Source: UBA4877 sp002399285
Lineage (GTDB): Bacteria > Bacillota > Thermoanaerobacteria > Thermoanaerobacterales > UBA4877
Direction: 5' to 3'
Assembly: GCA_036771835.1 (NCBI GenBank)
Contig: DAIPGN010000011.1
Span: forward strand, 1 to 64,000
Length of the DNA: 64,000 nucleotides
The translations under genes and the position numbers were made by a program. Position 1 is the first letter of the stretch. Each line of letters opens with the position of its first letter. Positions 35,992 through 49,400 of the stretch are shown here, in pieces. The notes beneath the pieces were generated by a model, which saw only the letters and a program-made list of their open reading frames with translations, was not told the DNA's origin and ran no database searches.

Positions 35992-36987
35992 ATGAAACGC
36001 AGCTTTTATATAATGAGCGACGGCGAAATAAGGAGAAAGGATAACACGTTTGCCTTTGAAAGCGACTCAGGCAGAAAATATATCCCGGTTGAAGAGCTTA
36101 ACGATATCTATGTGTTTGGTGAGTTAACACTCAATAAGAGATTTTTGGAGTATGCGAGTCAGAAGGAAGTGCCCATACATTTCTTTAACCACTATGGTTA
36201 CTACATTGGCAGCTTTTATCCCCGGGAGCACCTCAATTCTGGATATATGATCCTAAAACAAGCGGAGTTCTACCTGGACAGTGAGAAGAGGCTGTTTTTG
36301 GCCGGGCAATTTGTGAGGGGGTCGGCTCAGAATATACAGCACGTGCTGAAATACTATATAAATCGTGATAATGAAGATCTCAACGATATCAGTTATGCAA
36401 TCAACGATCTCATGGACAAACTGGATACTTGTTGCGACATACACCAGCTCATGGCTATAGAGGGCAATATACGCGACATGTATTACAAATCGTTTGATAT
36501 GATACTGCAAAATCCTGATTTTTCATTTGAGAAACGTACCAGAAGACCACCGCAGAACTATATAAATACCATGATCAGTTTTGGTAATTCAATAATCTAT
36601 ACGATAATATTAAGTGAGATTTATAAAACGCATCTTGATCCGCGTATAGGCTATCTTCATTCAACAAACTTTAGACGATTTACTTTAAATCTGGACGTAT
36701 CTGAAATTTTTAAACCGATCATCGTGGATAGAATGATTTTGTCTCTGATTGCCAAAAAGATGATAACCAAGAATGATTTTGATAAAGACACCAACGGAAT
36801 TATGCTTAAGGATAAAGGTAAACAGCTGATACTTCAGGAAATAGATAAAAGAATGGGCGTTACTATACGCCATAGAGAACTTGGACGAGAAGTATCGTAT
36901 AGAACGATCGTTAGAATGGAGCTTTATAAACTTGAAAAGCATCTCATGGGTGAGAAAGAATTCAAACCATTTCAATCAAAATGGTGA
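35992..36987 (+). CDS. cas1: Spacer integrase Cas1
   Basis: A 331-aa integrase. The catalytic metal ligands are Glu in AIEGNIRDMYY near 156, His in GYLHSTNFRRF near 223, and acidic residues in NLDVSEIFKP just after. With Cas2 it inserts new spacers at the leader end. ATG 35992 has GGGGAGTAGGAG upstream; the open frame back to 35962 overlaps the end of cas4. The intact gene fits the great length of the array. Confidence 0.97.
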   Translation: MKRSFYIMSDGEIRRKDNTFAFESDSGRKYIPVEELNDIYVFGELTLNKRFLEYASQKEVPIHFFNHYGYYIGSFYPREHLNSGYMILKQAEFYLDSEKRLFLAGQFVRGSAQNIQHVLKYYINRDNEDLNDISYAINDLMDKLDTCCDIHQLMAIEGNIRDMYYKSFDMILQNPDFSFEKRTRRPPQNYINTMISFGNSIIYTIILSEIYKTHLDPRIGYLHSTNFRRFTLNLDVSEIFKPIIVDRMILSLIAKKMITKNDFDKDTNGIMLKDKGKQLILQEIDKRMGVTIRHRELGREVSYRTIVRMELYKLEKHLMGEKEFKPFQSKW

Positions 36988-37049
36988 TTTGCAGGTTTCC
37001 TAATATTTTGGGGGATATTGTCTGATGACAATTATAGGAGAAAATATAA

Positions 37050-37313
37050 ATGTTTGTGATTTTAGTCTATGACGTTAATGAAAAAAGAGTGGCAAAAGCA
37101 TTAAAGACATGCAGGAAATACCTGTACTGGGTACAAAACTCTGTATTTGAAGGTGAGCTGTCGGAATCAAACTATAAAAAATTGAAATTTGAACTTACGA
37201 GAATAATTCATAATGACGAAGACTCTGTAATATTTTATACGTTCAGAAGCACACGATATTCTGAAAGAGAATCACTGGGCCTGAAAAAGGGAGGAGACAA
37301 CAATTTTTTGTAA
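37050..37313 (+). CDS. cas2: Adaptation protein Cas2
   Basis: An 87-aa ferredoxin-fold protein; the conserved Asp lies in ILVYDVNEKRV at the N-terminus, with YWVQNSVFEGEL near 27. It bridges two Cas1 dimers. It is the last cas gene, 167 nt before the first repeat, with an AGGAG ribosome binding site 10 nt before its ATG. Confidence 0.97.
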   Translation: MFVILVYDVNEKRVAKALKTCRKYLYWVQNSVFEGELSESNYKKLKFELTRIIHNDEDSVIFYTFRSTRYSERESLGLKKGGDNNFL

Positions 37314-37480
37314 AGTCGTCGATGTGCAGTAATGCAAAAACACCGACACACCGACGACATTGATCTATAAAATTATTTGCCTTATCTACTGGATTTTCAA
37401 CAATATAAGATAAGTTATATAATCGCTGAACATAGTTAATATCATGATGAACTTACGAGGTTTCATGCACATTTTGATTG
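37314..37480 (+). promoter_or_regulatory. CRISPR leader with pre-crRNA promoter
   Basis: This is the 167-nt AT-rich stretch between cas2 and the first repeat. It starts with an interrupted 12-bp dyad, GTCGTCGATGTG (37315-37326) against CACACCGACGAC (37347-37358), and has no T-run, so it is not a standard terminator. A TATAAT at 37418-37423 with a weak TTTTCA near 37394 could drive pre-crRNA, with a start about 50 nt before the array. Orientation is supported by repeat decay at the far end. Confidence 0.75.
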
Positions 37481-40400
37481 GATTTTAGACTACCTATGAG
37501 GAATTGAAACTCGAGCGCCCACAGCCAGAACGAGATCAGCAGCCCCGATTTTAGACTACCTATGAGGAATTGAAACCCGTCGAGCTCGTAGGCGCGGATG
37601 GCGTTGGCGAGCGATTTTAGACTACCTATGAGGAATTGAAACTAGTAGTCGATTTCCGGCCATCTCTGCCGGCAAAGCGATTTTAGACTACCTATGAGGA
37701 ATTGAAACTACGTCGCCAGCTTCCTCCGGGCGGCGGCCTCGGCCTGATTTTAGACTACCTATGAGGAATTGAAACAGGACTGCGGCAGCCTCGAGGAGGC
37801 TGAGGCCCATTGATTTTAGACTACCTATGAGGAATTGAAACCCCATCACTTTGCCGAGTCCAAGTATAAAATTAGGAGATTTTAGACTACCTATGAGGAA
37901 TTGAAACTAAATCTGGCGGTATCCTTAAACCTTGCGGCCCCTGGATTTTAGACTACCTATGAGGAATTGAAACTCGATGTGAAAGATACTCCCCTGCTTT
38001 CGGCCAGAGATTTTAGACTACCTATGAGGAATTGAAACTGATGAGCAGGAAGGTATAACCATGATAGAAACGAGAGATTTTAGACTACCTATGAGGAATT
38101 GAAACTAAAAAACATAGCGCCGATACCAACACATACTATTGTGATTTTAGACTACCTATGAGGAATTGAAACTGGTTGGTACACTGTTGTCCACTTATTT
38201 CACCTCTTTGATTTTAGACTACCTATGAGGAATTGAAACCCCAACTGCAGCAGCTTGTTGCCCAGCACGGCTGCCGATTTTAGACTACCTATGAGGAATT
38301 GAAACGATGAGATGATATATTGCAAATGCCACATTCGTAAGGATTTTAGACTACCTATGAGGAATTGAAACTCTGTCTGCATCGGCGGCCTCCTCATATA
38401 TTTTCTCGATTTTAGACTACCTATGAGGAATTGAAACTCGATGTGAAAGACACTCCCCTGCTTTCGGCCAGAGATTTTAGACTACCTATGAGGAATTGAA
38501 ACTGGCCGCACCGGCACAATCAACCAAAGGAGGTGAGAGATTTTAGACTACCTATGAGGAATTGAAACTAGCGTTCTTGATCTTCCTGACGGCTTTTTCG
38601 GTGCGATTTTAGACTACCTATGAGGAATTGAAACATGCGACCTTGGCACGGATGCTACATAGATCAAAAAGATTTTAGACTACCTATGAGGAATTGAAAC
38701 AGATATTCGTCTATATTTGGGATCGTAATGCTAATTGATTTTAGACTACCTATGAGGAATTGAAACCACCTTCGCGATGAGGGGGAACGTGAAGGTGTCA
38801 GTCGATTTTAGACTACCTATGAGGAATTGAAACTACCGGCTTCTTTTCCTCCGGCACCTCCATCATGTCAGATTTTAGACTACCTATGAGGAATTGAAAC
38901 AGAAGGTCTGGGCTCATGCCTTAGACAGCTGTTTAAGATTTTAGACTACCTATGAGGAATTGAAACGATGCTTTCGGGGACAGCCTCGATGCGGCAAAAC
39001 TCGATTTTAGACTACCTATGAGGAATTGAAACAAACTCATCCCAAAGGTGATAGGAGACCCGGCATACGATTTTAGACTACCTATGAGGAATTGAAACCC
39101 CGTTTCGTCCCCATCGAACAGTCATAGGCCATAGATTTTAGACTACCTATGAGGAATTGAAACTCACGGAGCTGTACGGAAACCTTGACACCTGGCTGGA
39201 GATTTTAGACTACCTATGAGGAATTGAAACGCGGGCCCTGATCTCGTGCAGCCTGTCACCGGAAGCGATTTTAGACTACCTATGAGGAATTGAAACCAAC
39301 TCATTTATTTTGCCTCCTTCATTTCCTTGACCGATTTTAGACTACCTATGAGGAATTGAAACTATCATGAAATCCTGCATATAGTCCATCTGATCGGGAT
39401 TTTAGACTACCTATGAGGAATTGAAACAGTGGATATAAAGACCACGCGAGAGACGGGAGCACGATTTTAGACTACCTATGAGGAATTGAAACCCGTATGA
39501 CATGGGGCGCGGGCTGATGCTCGACCCCGGATTTTAGACTACCTATGAGGAATTGAAACCCACAAGTGAAAATGCCAACGTATCATATCCGAACGATTTT
39601 AGACTACCTATGAGGAATTGAAACCAACAATTTCCTTCCATTTAGTCTCGGTCCTAAATCGATTTTAGACTACCTATGAGGAATTGAAACTGCTTTTCAG
39701 CATACTGCACGGCTTCCCCTAGACATGATTTTAGACTACCTATGAGGAATTGAAACTGATCATATCGAGGACATCATTGATGCGGCCATAGGATTTTAGA
39801 CTACCTATGAGGAATTGAAACTCGGGGTCGTCCTCACCTTGGTCGATGCTGAACTTCTGATTTTAGACTACCTATGAGGAATTGAAACGGCGATCATGCG
39901 TTCACCTCGTTCAAGCGTCTCCAGAGGGCGGGGGATTTTAGACTACCTATGAGGAATTGAAACCCGTCGAGCTCGTAGGCGCGGATGGCGTTGGCGAGCG
40001 ATTTTAGACTACCTATGAGGAATTGAAACTAATCTGTCCTCCGATCTCCTGATCTCCGACTCCACGGATTTTAGACTACCTATGAGGAATTGAAACTGTG
40101 AAGTCCAACACCTACACCGTGCAGCAGCTCGGATTTTAGACTACCTATGAGGAATTGAAACCCGGCGATCCGCAGGGCGCCCGTGCTTGTACGCTCCGAT
40201 TTTAGACTACCTATGAGGAATTGAAACCCGTCATCGAAGGCACGATCCTCGACGATGTCCTCGGATTTTAGACTACCTATGAGGAATTGAAACCCCTGTA
40301 CGGCCGCCAGATCCTCGAGGAAGCCCTCAGGATTTTAGACTACCTATGAGGAATTGAAACCGCGTGGCGGGTGACAGCGTTGGCGAGGCCGTACAGTGAT

Positions 40401-43400
40401 TTTAGACTACCTATGAGGAATTGAAACCACGATTACAGCCACCAGAGGAGACGGCTCACAGGTCGATTTTAGACTACCTATGAGGAATTGAAACGCAGTA
40501 GTTGTCTTTGATTTCGTCCCAGTTTTCGGGATTTTAGACTACCTATGAGGAATTGAAACTCCCTCGCTTCAAAGGTGGTATCAAACTTTCCCACCGATTT
40601 TAGACTACCTATGAGGAATTGAAACTTCACTTTCAGTGAACATGATATATTCAATATAGTGAGATTTTAGACTACCTATGAGGAATTGAAACCGGGCGTC
40701 CGGCTCAAAGTACCTTGTGCGATACCCGGATTTTAGACTACCTATGAGGAATTGAAACAGGCCCCGGTGCTCCCGGGTGTGGTACTTGGTATTCGATTTT
40801 AGACTACCTATGAGGAATTGAAACCGCTCATTTCGGCCCTTTGTTCCGCACGCTCGCACGGATTTTAGACTACCTATGAGGAATTGAAACTGACACTCCT
40901 CGTGGGTGCCGGATGTCGGGAAACTGGATTTTAGACTACCTATGAGGAATTGAAACTATGGCAGCGGTGATAGCATCGAGCACGGCTATGGGATTTTAGA
41001 CTACCTATGAGGAATTGAAACTTTGCTCTAAAGGGGGCACCAGTCAATTTACGGACAGATTTTAGACTACCTATGAGGAATTGAAACGGAGCAAATGAGG
41101 AATTAAATGAATATTTTGGGTGTGATTTTAGACTACCTATGAGGAATTGAAACCCAAAAGATAGAATGGTACAGGTCGGTGAAAGATTTGGATTTTAGAC
41201 TACCTATGAGGAATTGAAACGGGTGTCCATGATAGCGGTAATACGGGATGAATCCAGATTTTAGACTACCTATGAGGAATTGAAACATTGTACCCCAGAG
41301 GAAGTTGATGAAATTAAAGAATCGATTTTAGACTACCTATGAGGAATTGAAACCAAATAATAAAATATACAAGGAGGTCATATAAAATGAGATTTTAGAC
41401 TACCTATGAGGAATTGAAACCAATAAATAAATTATTTTGATCATCTAATACAGTAAAGATTTTAGACTACCTATGAGGAATTGAAACACCTCCTGCAATG
41501 CCAATTCCTCGTTAACTTTAGAGATTTTAGACTACCTATGAGGAATTGAAACAAAACTATCTCGGGTAATTCTTTTAATTTGTCCTTTGATTTTAGACTA
41601 CCTATGAGGAATTGAAACAGCGATTTAAAGATGAAAGTAAATATGCGTGGAATATGATTTTAGACTACCTATGAGGAATTGAAACAGGTTTTCCGGTCAC
41701 ATGGAAAAATATACGAAGCTAGATTTTAGACTACCTATGAGGAATTGAAACTTTTTAGCCCCATTGCCTTTCTACGCCGGTATTTATGATTTTAGACTAC
41801 CTATGAGGAATTGAAACGTTTTGTCCATCAGACATAATGGCCTTCTTAGCATCCGGATTTTAGACTACCTATGAGGAATTGAAACTCCTAAGTGTCACTC
41901 AACAACGATAACATACCTTGGATTTTAGACTACCTATGAGGAATTGAAACAATTCGATGATGAGTGCCCTCAGCAAGGCAACGGCAGATTTTAGACTACC
42001 TATGAGGAATTGAAACCAACAGGTGTATAAATCTAATACTCCCATAGCCATAGATTTTAGACTACCTATGAGGAATTGAAACGAAAGTATGAGAGATTCA
42101 CGGAGAGACCTTGAATTGGGATTTTAGACTACCTATGAGGAATTGAAACACGCTTTCGTCAAGAAAAGTATAGCAGAAAACGAGGGATTTTAGACTACCT
42201 ATGAGGAATTGAAACCAGTACGTCGTTGGGCTTTCAGGGAGCACAGATATAGATTTTAGACTACCTATGAGGAATTGAAACTTCATGCCTTTCCCTCCAT
42301 CTCACGAAGCGGGCACCGATTTTAGACTACCTATGAGGAATTGAAACTCTTCCATATAACCCCCCCGTAATAAGTAGAATTGTGATTTTAGACTACCTAT
42401 GAGGAATTGAAACCCCCATATATAGATGGTCAGGGAAAGACATATGGGCGATTTTAGACTACCTATGAGGAATTGAAACTACAAAAAATTCCTTCCGGGG
42501 GCGACGAAAAATAAGGATTTTAGACTACCTATGAGGAATTGAAACGCTACGTTTACGTCGGCCTTGATGCCGGCGGTTTCCGATTTTAGACTACCTATGA
42601 GGAATTGAAACCACAAATTCGCGGACCAGGACGACGCGGCAGAGCCAAGATTTTAGACTACCTATGAGGAATTGAAACTGGTTGTGGGCGAGCCAATGCC
42701 CTCTACCTTAGTCAGGAGGGATTTTAGACTACCTATGAGGAATTGAAACCTTTATATAGGTCCACGTACGGTCCTTCCATTTTATGGATTTTAGACTACC
42801 TATGAGGAATTGAAACCAAAATAATCCATATTATTCCCCCCGTGCTGTTCGGAGATTTTAGACTACCTATGAGGAATTGAAACAAAACGCGCAATCCTTC
42901 AAAAACACATTAAAGTCTTGATTTTAGACTACCTATGAGGAATTGAAACAGTTCCTCTATCACATTTGCCTTTTCCTCTCGTATAGATTTTAGACTACCT
43001 ATGAGGAATTGAAACCATGGGAAACCATGCAAATGACTGGATATGGGCGAGATTTTAGACTACCTATGAGGAATTGAAACTCCATATAATCATATATGGA
43101 CATAGTGATATTATTGGATTTTAGACTACCTATGAGGAATTGAAACTCTGAACCATCATCAACTACCGGATAATTGATTAACCGATTTTAGACTACCTAT
43201 GAGGAATTGAAACGACATATCAAAAGTATTTTGGTCCAATATACGAGAGGGATTTTAGACTACCTATGAGGAATTGAAACTGGGTTTCTGCTTCTGCTTC
43301 AAGCTCCTTTGAAAGCGATTTTAGACTACCTATGAGGAATTGAAACCTGCCGCTGACTGTGCCGTTGTGTTTGGCTTAGATAGGATTTTAGACTACCTAT

Positions 43401-46400
43401 GAGGAATTGAAACTACGATTGCTTCTTTAGACTTCATTATTTTTTCTCCGATTTTAGACTACCTATGAGGAATTGAAACCATACTTGTCCACTGTTCCTT
43501 TGTACTCTCTGTTTGATTTTAGACTACCTATGAGGAATTGAAACTGATTGTTCCAGTCATCCTCGTCATGTGATCCCTTGATTTTAGACTACCTATGAGG
43601 AATTGAAACATGCTCATCAGAGACAAAGAGCGGAAGAACGAAAAGATTTTAGACTACCTATGAGGAATTGAAACAAAGAATCGTATTTGTAATAGCCTTT
43701 TGAGGATCTAGATTTTAGACTACCTATGAGGAATTGAAACCAGTTTATTATAGCTCTATGCATCTTCATTTTTCAGGATTTTAGACTACCTATGAGGAAT
43801 TGAAACCCGTAATGGTGTCCTCATCAACATCAAGCAACATATGATTTTAGACTACCTATGAGGAATTGAAACACTGTGTTTCTATCTATCCAGAGGGAGA
43901 TCGTGCCGGATTTTAGACTACCTATGAGGAATTGAAACTCCGGAGGATCCGCAAAAAAGAGGAAGAAAACCAATGATTTTAGACTACCTATGAGGAATTG
44001 AAACCAGATGGCAACTAAGCTTCTTAAAGAAGAAAATATTGATTTTAGACTACCTATGAGGAATTGAAACTACACAGACAAGATGTACCTGAATCAGCTG
44101 AATTGTGATTTTAGACTACCTATGAGGAATTGAAACTCATCTATAATTTCTGTTTCATCTTTCCATATATCGATTTTAGACTACCTATGAGGAATTGAAA
44201 CTTCGGAAGTACCATATATTGGAAGTTGATCCGCCGAGATTTTAGACTACCTATGAGGAATTGAAACTGAGACCTGGCTGCCACATATAGTCCCCGGTCG
44301 TAGGATTTTAGACTACCTATGAGGAATTGAAACTTCATTTTATATGACCTCCTTGTATATTTTTTTATTGATTTTAGACTACCTATGAGGAATTGAAACT
44401 CAGATAATCGGACGGTTCAATGAACTCAGGTATGCGATTTTAGACTACCTATGAGGAATTGAAACTCCCTCTCCGAGTTTTTGTTGCTCCCGCTGCTTCT
44501 GGATTTTAGACTACCTATGAGGAATTGAAACAGACACTCCTCTGTATCCTCTCTTGACACATTGAGCGATTTTAGACTACCTATGAGGAATTGAAACTGA
44601 GCCTATATGATATAGCAGAATTTTTGGACCGAAAGATTTTAGACTACCTATGAGGAATTGAAACTGTGATCATTTAAAACTATTCGCAATAATATTAATT
44701 GATTTTAGACTACCTATGAGGAATTGAAACCTGCCGGATTGCCCGCCGGCGCGGGAACCGCACCTGATTTTAGACTACCTATGAGGAATTGAAACTTTCC
44801 TTCCGTAGTGGCGATTACAAAGGATTTGCCAGATTTTAGACTACCTATGAGGAATTGAAACTCCAACCAGCGAGCGAAAGCGGTGGTGTCAATTTTGATT
44901 TTAGACTACCTATGAGGAATTGAAACAAGATATTGGGCTGCCGCACAAAAAGTTTCATGCCCGATTTTAGACTACCTATGAGGAATTGAAACTTTTTCAT
45001 ACTTCCCACCCATACGCTCTATGTATTTGATTTTAGACTACCTATGAGGAATTGAAACAAGGAGTCAAAGACGAAACACACCCGGAGGAATGGCTGATTT
45101 TAGACTACCTATGAGGAATTGAAACATGTCCGGGTTTTAGACAATACCGACGTAGTATTTTGATTTTAGACTACCTATGAGGAATTGAAACCGAGTCGCG
45201 CTAGCTCCTGTATTGATATTCCGTGTGTGATTTTAGACTACCTATGAGGAATTGAAACAGTTTTAATACCCGCGTAAATTTAACACCATTTTAAGATTTT
45301 AGACTACCTATGAGGAATTGAAACTGATTTCGATTGCTTCATAAATATTAAAAGATATTGGATTTTAGACTACCTATGAGGAATTGAAACACCTTGAAAC
45401 GTTTTCATCAGAACCCCTTCAAACCGGATTTTAGACTACCTATGAGGAATTGAAACAAAGTATCAAGGGTTCGCCCAATCTCCAGCGTATGGATTTTAGA
45501 CTACCTATGAGGAATTGAAACTCAGTATCAAGGGTTCGCCCAATCTCCAGCGTATGAGATTTTAGACTACCTATGAGGAATTGAAACTTTCTGTACCCTC
45601 GCTCAGTCCCTCAGGGTAGCTTAGATTTTAGACTACCTATGAGGAATTGAAACCTGTGCTGTTAAAAGGGGGCCCGTATTCAGATGGGGGATTTTAGACT
45701 ACCTATGAGGAATTGAAACAAAAGTGTAAAACAGCGATAAATCAAGCAAAACTACGATTTTAGACTACCTATGAGGAATTGAAACTGATACGAAGCCGCG
45801 GCATGTTCGCGCTGTGCTTTGATTTTAGACTACCTATGAGGAATTGAAACAGTATATTTAATATATTTAATATTTTATTGAGTTGTGATTTTAGACTACC
45901 TATGAGGAATTGAAACCAATGTATCCGACACCGACGACAGGCGCGGGTCTATGATTTTAGACTACCTATGAGGAATTGAAACAAACAATTCTTTTATATA
46001 TCAGTTAGAGTACTCTAAGGATTTTAGACTACCTATGAGGAATTGAAACCGGATTTCAGACACATGATGAAAATACGGCCATAGGATTTTAGACTACCTA
46101 TGAGGAATTGAAACCAGCGGCGTCTTTCCCTCTTTTTTCTTCGGTGGCCTTGATTTTAGACTACCTATGAGGAATTGAAACCCGCCTCCAATCCTCGCCG
46201 CCTAGGGGTACCGGTTCAGATTTTAGACTACCTATGAGGAATTGAAACTTTTTTTCGATTCCGCAAATGCAGTAATATCAACAGATTTTAGACTACCTAT
46301 GAGGAATTGAAACGAGTAGGGCGTAACCGATACGCCCCAATAAAATAAGATTTTAGACTACCTATGAGGAATTGAAACAATCCTTCTACAATGCCCTTCA

Positions 46401-49400
46401 AAATGTCGGAACCGGATTTTAGACTACCTATGAGGAATTGAAACGCAGTTCTTCCGACACTTTGATGATTTTGCCCAACGATTTTAGACTACCTATGAGG
46501 AATTGAAACGAAATTCAGATATCCGCACTCCGGCCGATGAGATAGATTTTAGACTACCTATGAGGAATTGAAACCCAATTTCGAAATCGATATCGAACTG
46601 ATTCAGTTCGAGATTTTAGACTACCTATGAGGAATTGAAACACCGATGCTATGCCGGATATCATACAGGCTGCTATAGATTTTAGACTACCTATGAGGAA
46701 TTGAAACCTGTCATACCATATTGACACAGTGGCCGGGGCTATAGCGATTTTAGACTACCTATGAGGAATTGAAACCCAACCGCAGATCGAGAAGCCATCC
46801 TCAAGGTCGTGGATTTTAGACTACCTATGAGGAATTGAAACTTTTCGCCGATGGCGGGACGAAAGGTGACGATATCGGATTTTAGAACTACCTATGAGGA
46901 ATTGAAACATAACCTCCCAGAATGTATGTTTCTGTATATTCAAAGATTTTAGACTACCTATGAGGAATTGAAACCCGCTCTTTTGAAACTCGCCCCAAAG
47001 GTGATAGGAGGATTTTAGACTACCTATGAGGAATTGAAACTCCGTAGTACCCATATCCATGAATGGCATCTATGACTGATTTTAGACTACCTATGAGGAA
47101 TTGAAACTCAGTAATTGAATCTGGTACACCTTGGAGTCTCATACGATTTTAGACTACCTATGAGGAATTGAAACTTCGCATGGTTTCCCATGGAATAGAC
47201 CATTTCGCCAGATTTTAGACTACCTATGAGGAATTGAAACTATCAATCTCGCCGTGCTCAGTTTCCCACTCGTTTAGATTTTAGACTACCTATGAGGAAT
47301 TGAAACTGATGTGGAATATAGTGTGAAATGCCCAAAGTGTGGGATTTTAGACTACCTATGAGGAATTGAAACTCCGTCTTGCGTAGCAGTAGGTACAGCC
47401 ATGGAGAGATTTTAGACTACCTATGAGGAATTGAAACTTTTTTTCGATTCCGCAAATGCAGTAATATCAACAGATTTTAGACTACCTATGAGGAATTGAA
47501 ACTAATGTGCCGCTTCATATGATAGGCGATCTGGAGCAGATTTTAGACTACCTATGAGGAATTGAAACACAGTTTGATCTTGTTTTCGGATTCAGCCTTT
47601 CGGTGATTTTAGACTACCTATGAGGAATTGAAACCTGGTCTGGTATGCGACCATATCGGGGCGAGAAATAGATTTTAGACTACCTATGAGGAATTGAAAC
47701 TGCTATGCGGCATGGCTCAAAAAATATAAAAGGAGGAGATTTTAGACTACCTATGAGGAATTGAAACTTTCTGAGTGGCACTCATACTTCTTTGGGTGCC
47801 CTGAGATTTTAGACTACCTATGAGGAATTGAAACTTTTTGAGAATGGCGGGACGAAAGGTGACGATGTCGGATTTTAGACTACCTATGAGGAATTGAAAC
47901 CGAAGACACCAAACTCGTCAAATATACAGAACACCTGATTTTAGACTACCTATGAGGAATTGAAACTAATTTAAATATGATACAATATTAATGAGGTGTG
48001 AGATTTTAGACTACCTATGAGGAATTGAAACATACGATCACAACGAAAACCGGGGCCACGGGTAAGCGATTTTAGACTACCTATGAGGAATTGAAACGTA
48101 CGTCCCAAAGAGATAGAGAGAGAAAAGTACTGGATTTTAGACTACCTATGAGGAATTGAAACCCGCGTGAGCTTTCCAATACGCCGGGTCTCCTATCACC
48201 GATTTTAGACTACCTATGAGGAATTGAAACACTATTAAAATACTCATGGAAAAACTATACCTCCCGGATTTTAGACTACCTATGAGGAATTGAAACTGAA
48301 GTACTATATAAAGTAGCTTTTGGTTCAGACGGATTTTAGACTACCTATGAGGAATTGAAACCGGATTCATCCTCCCTTCGTGGTCACGTCGAAGGTAAGA
48401 TTTTAGACTACCTATGAGGAATTGAAACATCGGTGGGTACCGTACACTACGTACGGACAAATAGATTTTAGACTACCTATGAGGAATTGAAACCGAACCG
48501 GACCTTTTCGAAAATTCAGGTGGGTGCACCGATTTTAGACTACCTATGAGGAATTGAAACTTTTCGCCGATGGCGGGACGAAAGGTGATGATATCGGATT
48601 TTAGACTACCTATGAGGAATTGAAACAACTTCATGGAAACATGAAGAACCGAGGGATAAAAAGATTTTAGACTACCTATGAGGAATTGAAACGTCAGCAA
48701 TCACTTTCAGACCACGGTGATGCCGGAAAGATTTTAGACTACCTATGAGGAATTGAAACCCCGAAATAGGGAATGAAAACCTGTGTGACATCGTAGATTT
48801 TAGACTACCTATGAGGAATTGAAACCCCATTCTTCCTTTTTGTAATCTAGGGATTTCCAGGGATTTTAGACTACCTATGAGGAATTGAAACGATGAGTGG
48901 CGAGGCAGTGAAGCATTTTGGATTCTCACGATTTTAGACTACCTATGAGGAATTGAAACCGCGATTCTCCGAAGGCAGGTTTCGTCCTTAAGCAGCGATT
49001 TTAGACTACCTATGAGGAATTGAAACCTTCTTTCGCCTGCGTCGCGGCGTTTTTCGACGCCTTCGATTTTAGACTACCTATGAGGAATTGAAACAATCTA
49101 TCAGTTCTACTCCGTAGGATTTTACCATGAGATTTTAGACTACCTATGAGGAATTGAAACTCTCATCTTTAGCATTATCTAGGGTTTTTACCTCTGATTT
49201 TAGACTACCTATGAGGAATTGAAACTACCATTATCGAGGAAAAAAGAAAAGCCCCTGTTGGGATTTTAGACTACCTATGAGGAATTGAAACCATTTTCCC
49301 CTGTTCATGAGAATGACCGCATCATCCGATTTTAGACTACCTATGAGGAATTGAAACCCACGCATGAGCAGGACTGCGACATCCTGATCAGCGGATTTTA

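Noticed and set aside
41354..41390. Spacer containing AAGGAGG and ATG, considered as a gene start
   Set aside because: It is a normal-length spacer flanked by perfect repeats; the signal belongs to the phage gene it was copied from. The same holds for the spacer at 52561.
45121..45165. Spacer with a GGTTTTAGACAATACC stretch resembling the repeat, considered as a degenerate repeat
   Set aside because: The flanking repeats are perfect and correctly spaced, so this is within one ordinary spacer and the likeness covers only part of the repeat.
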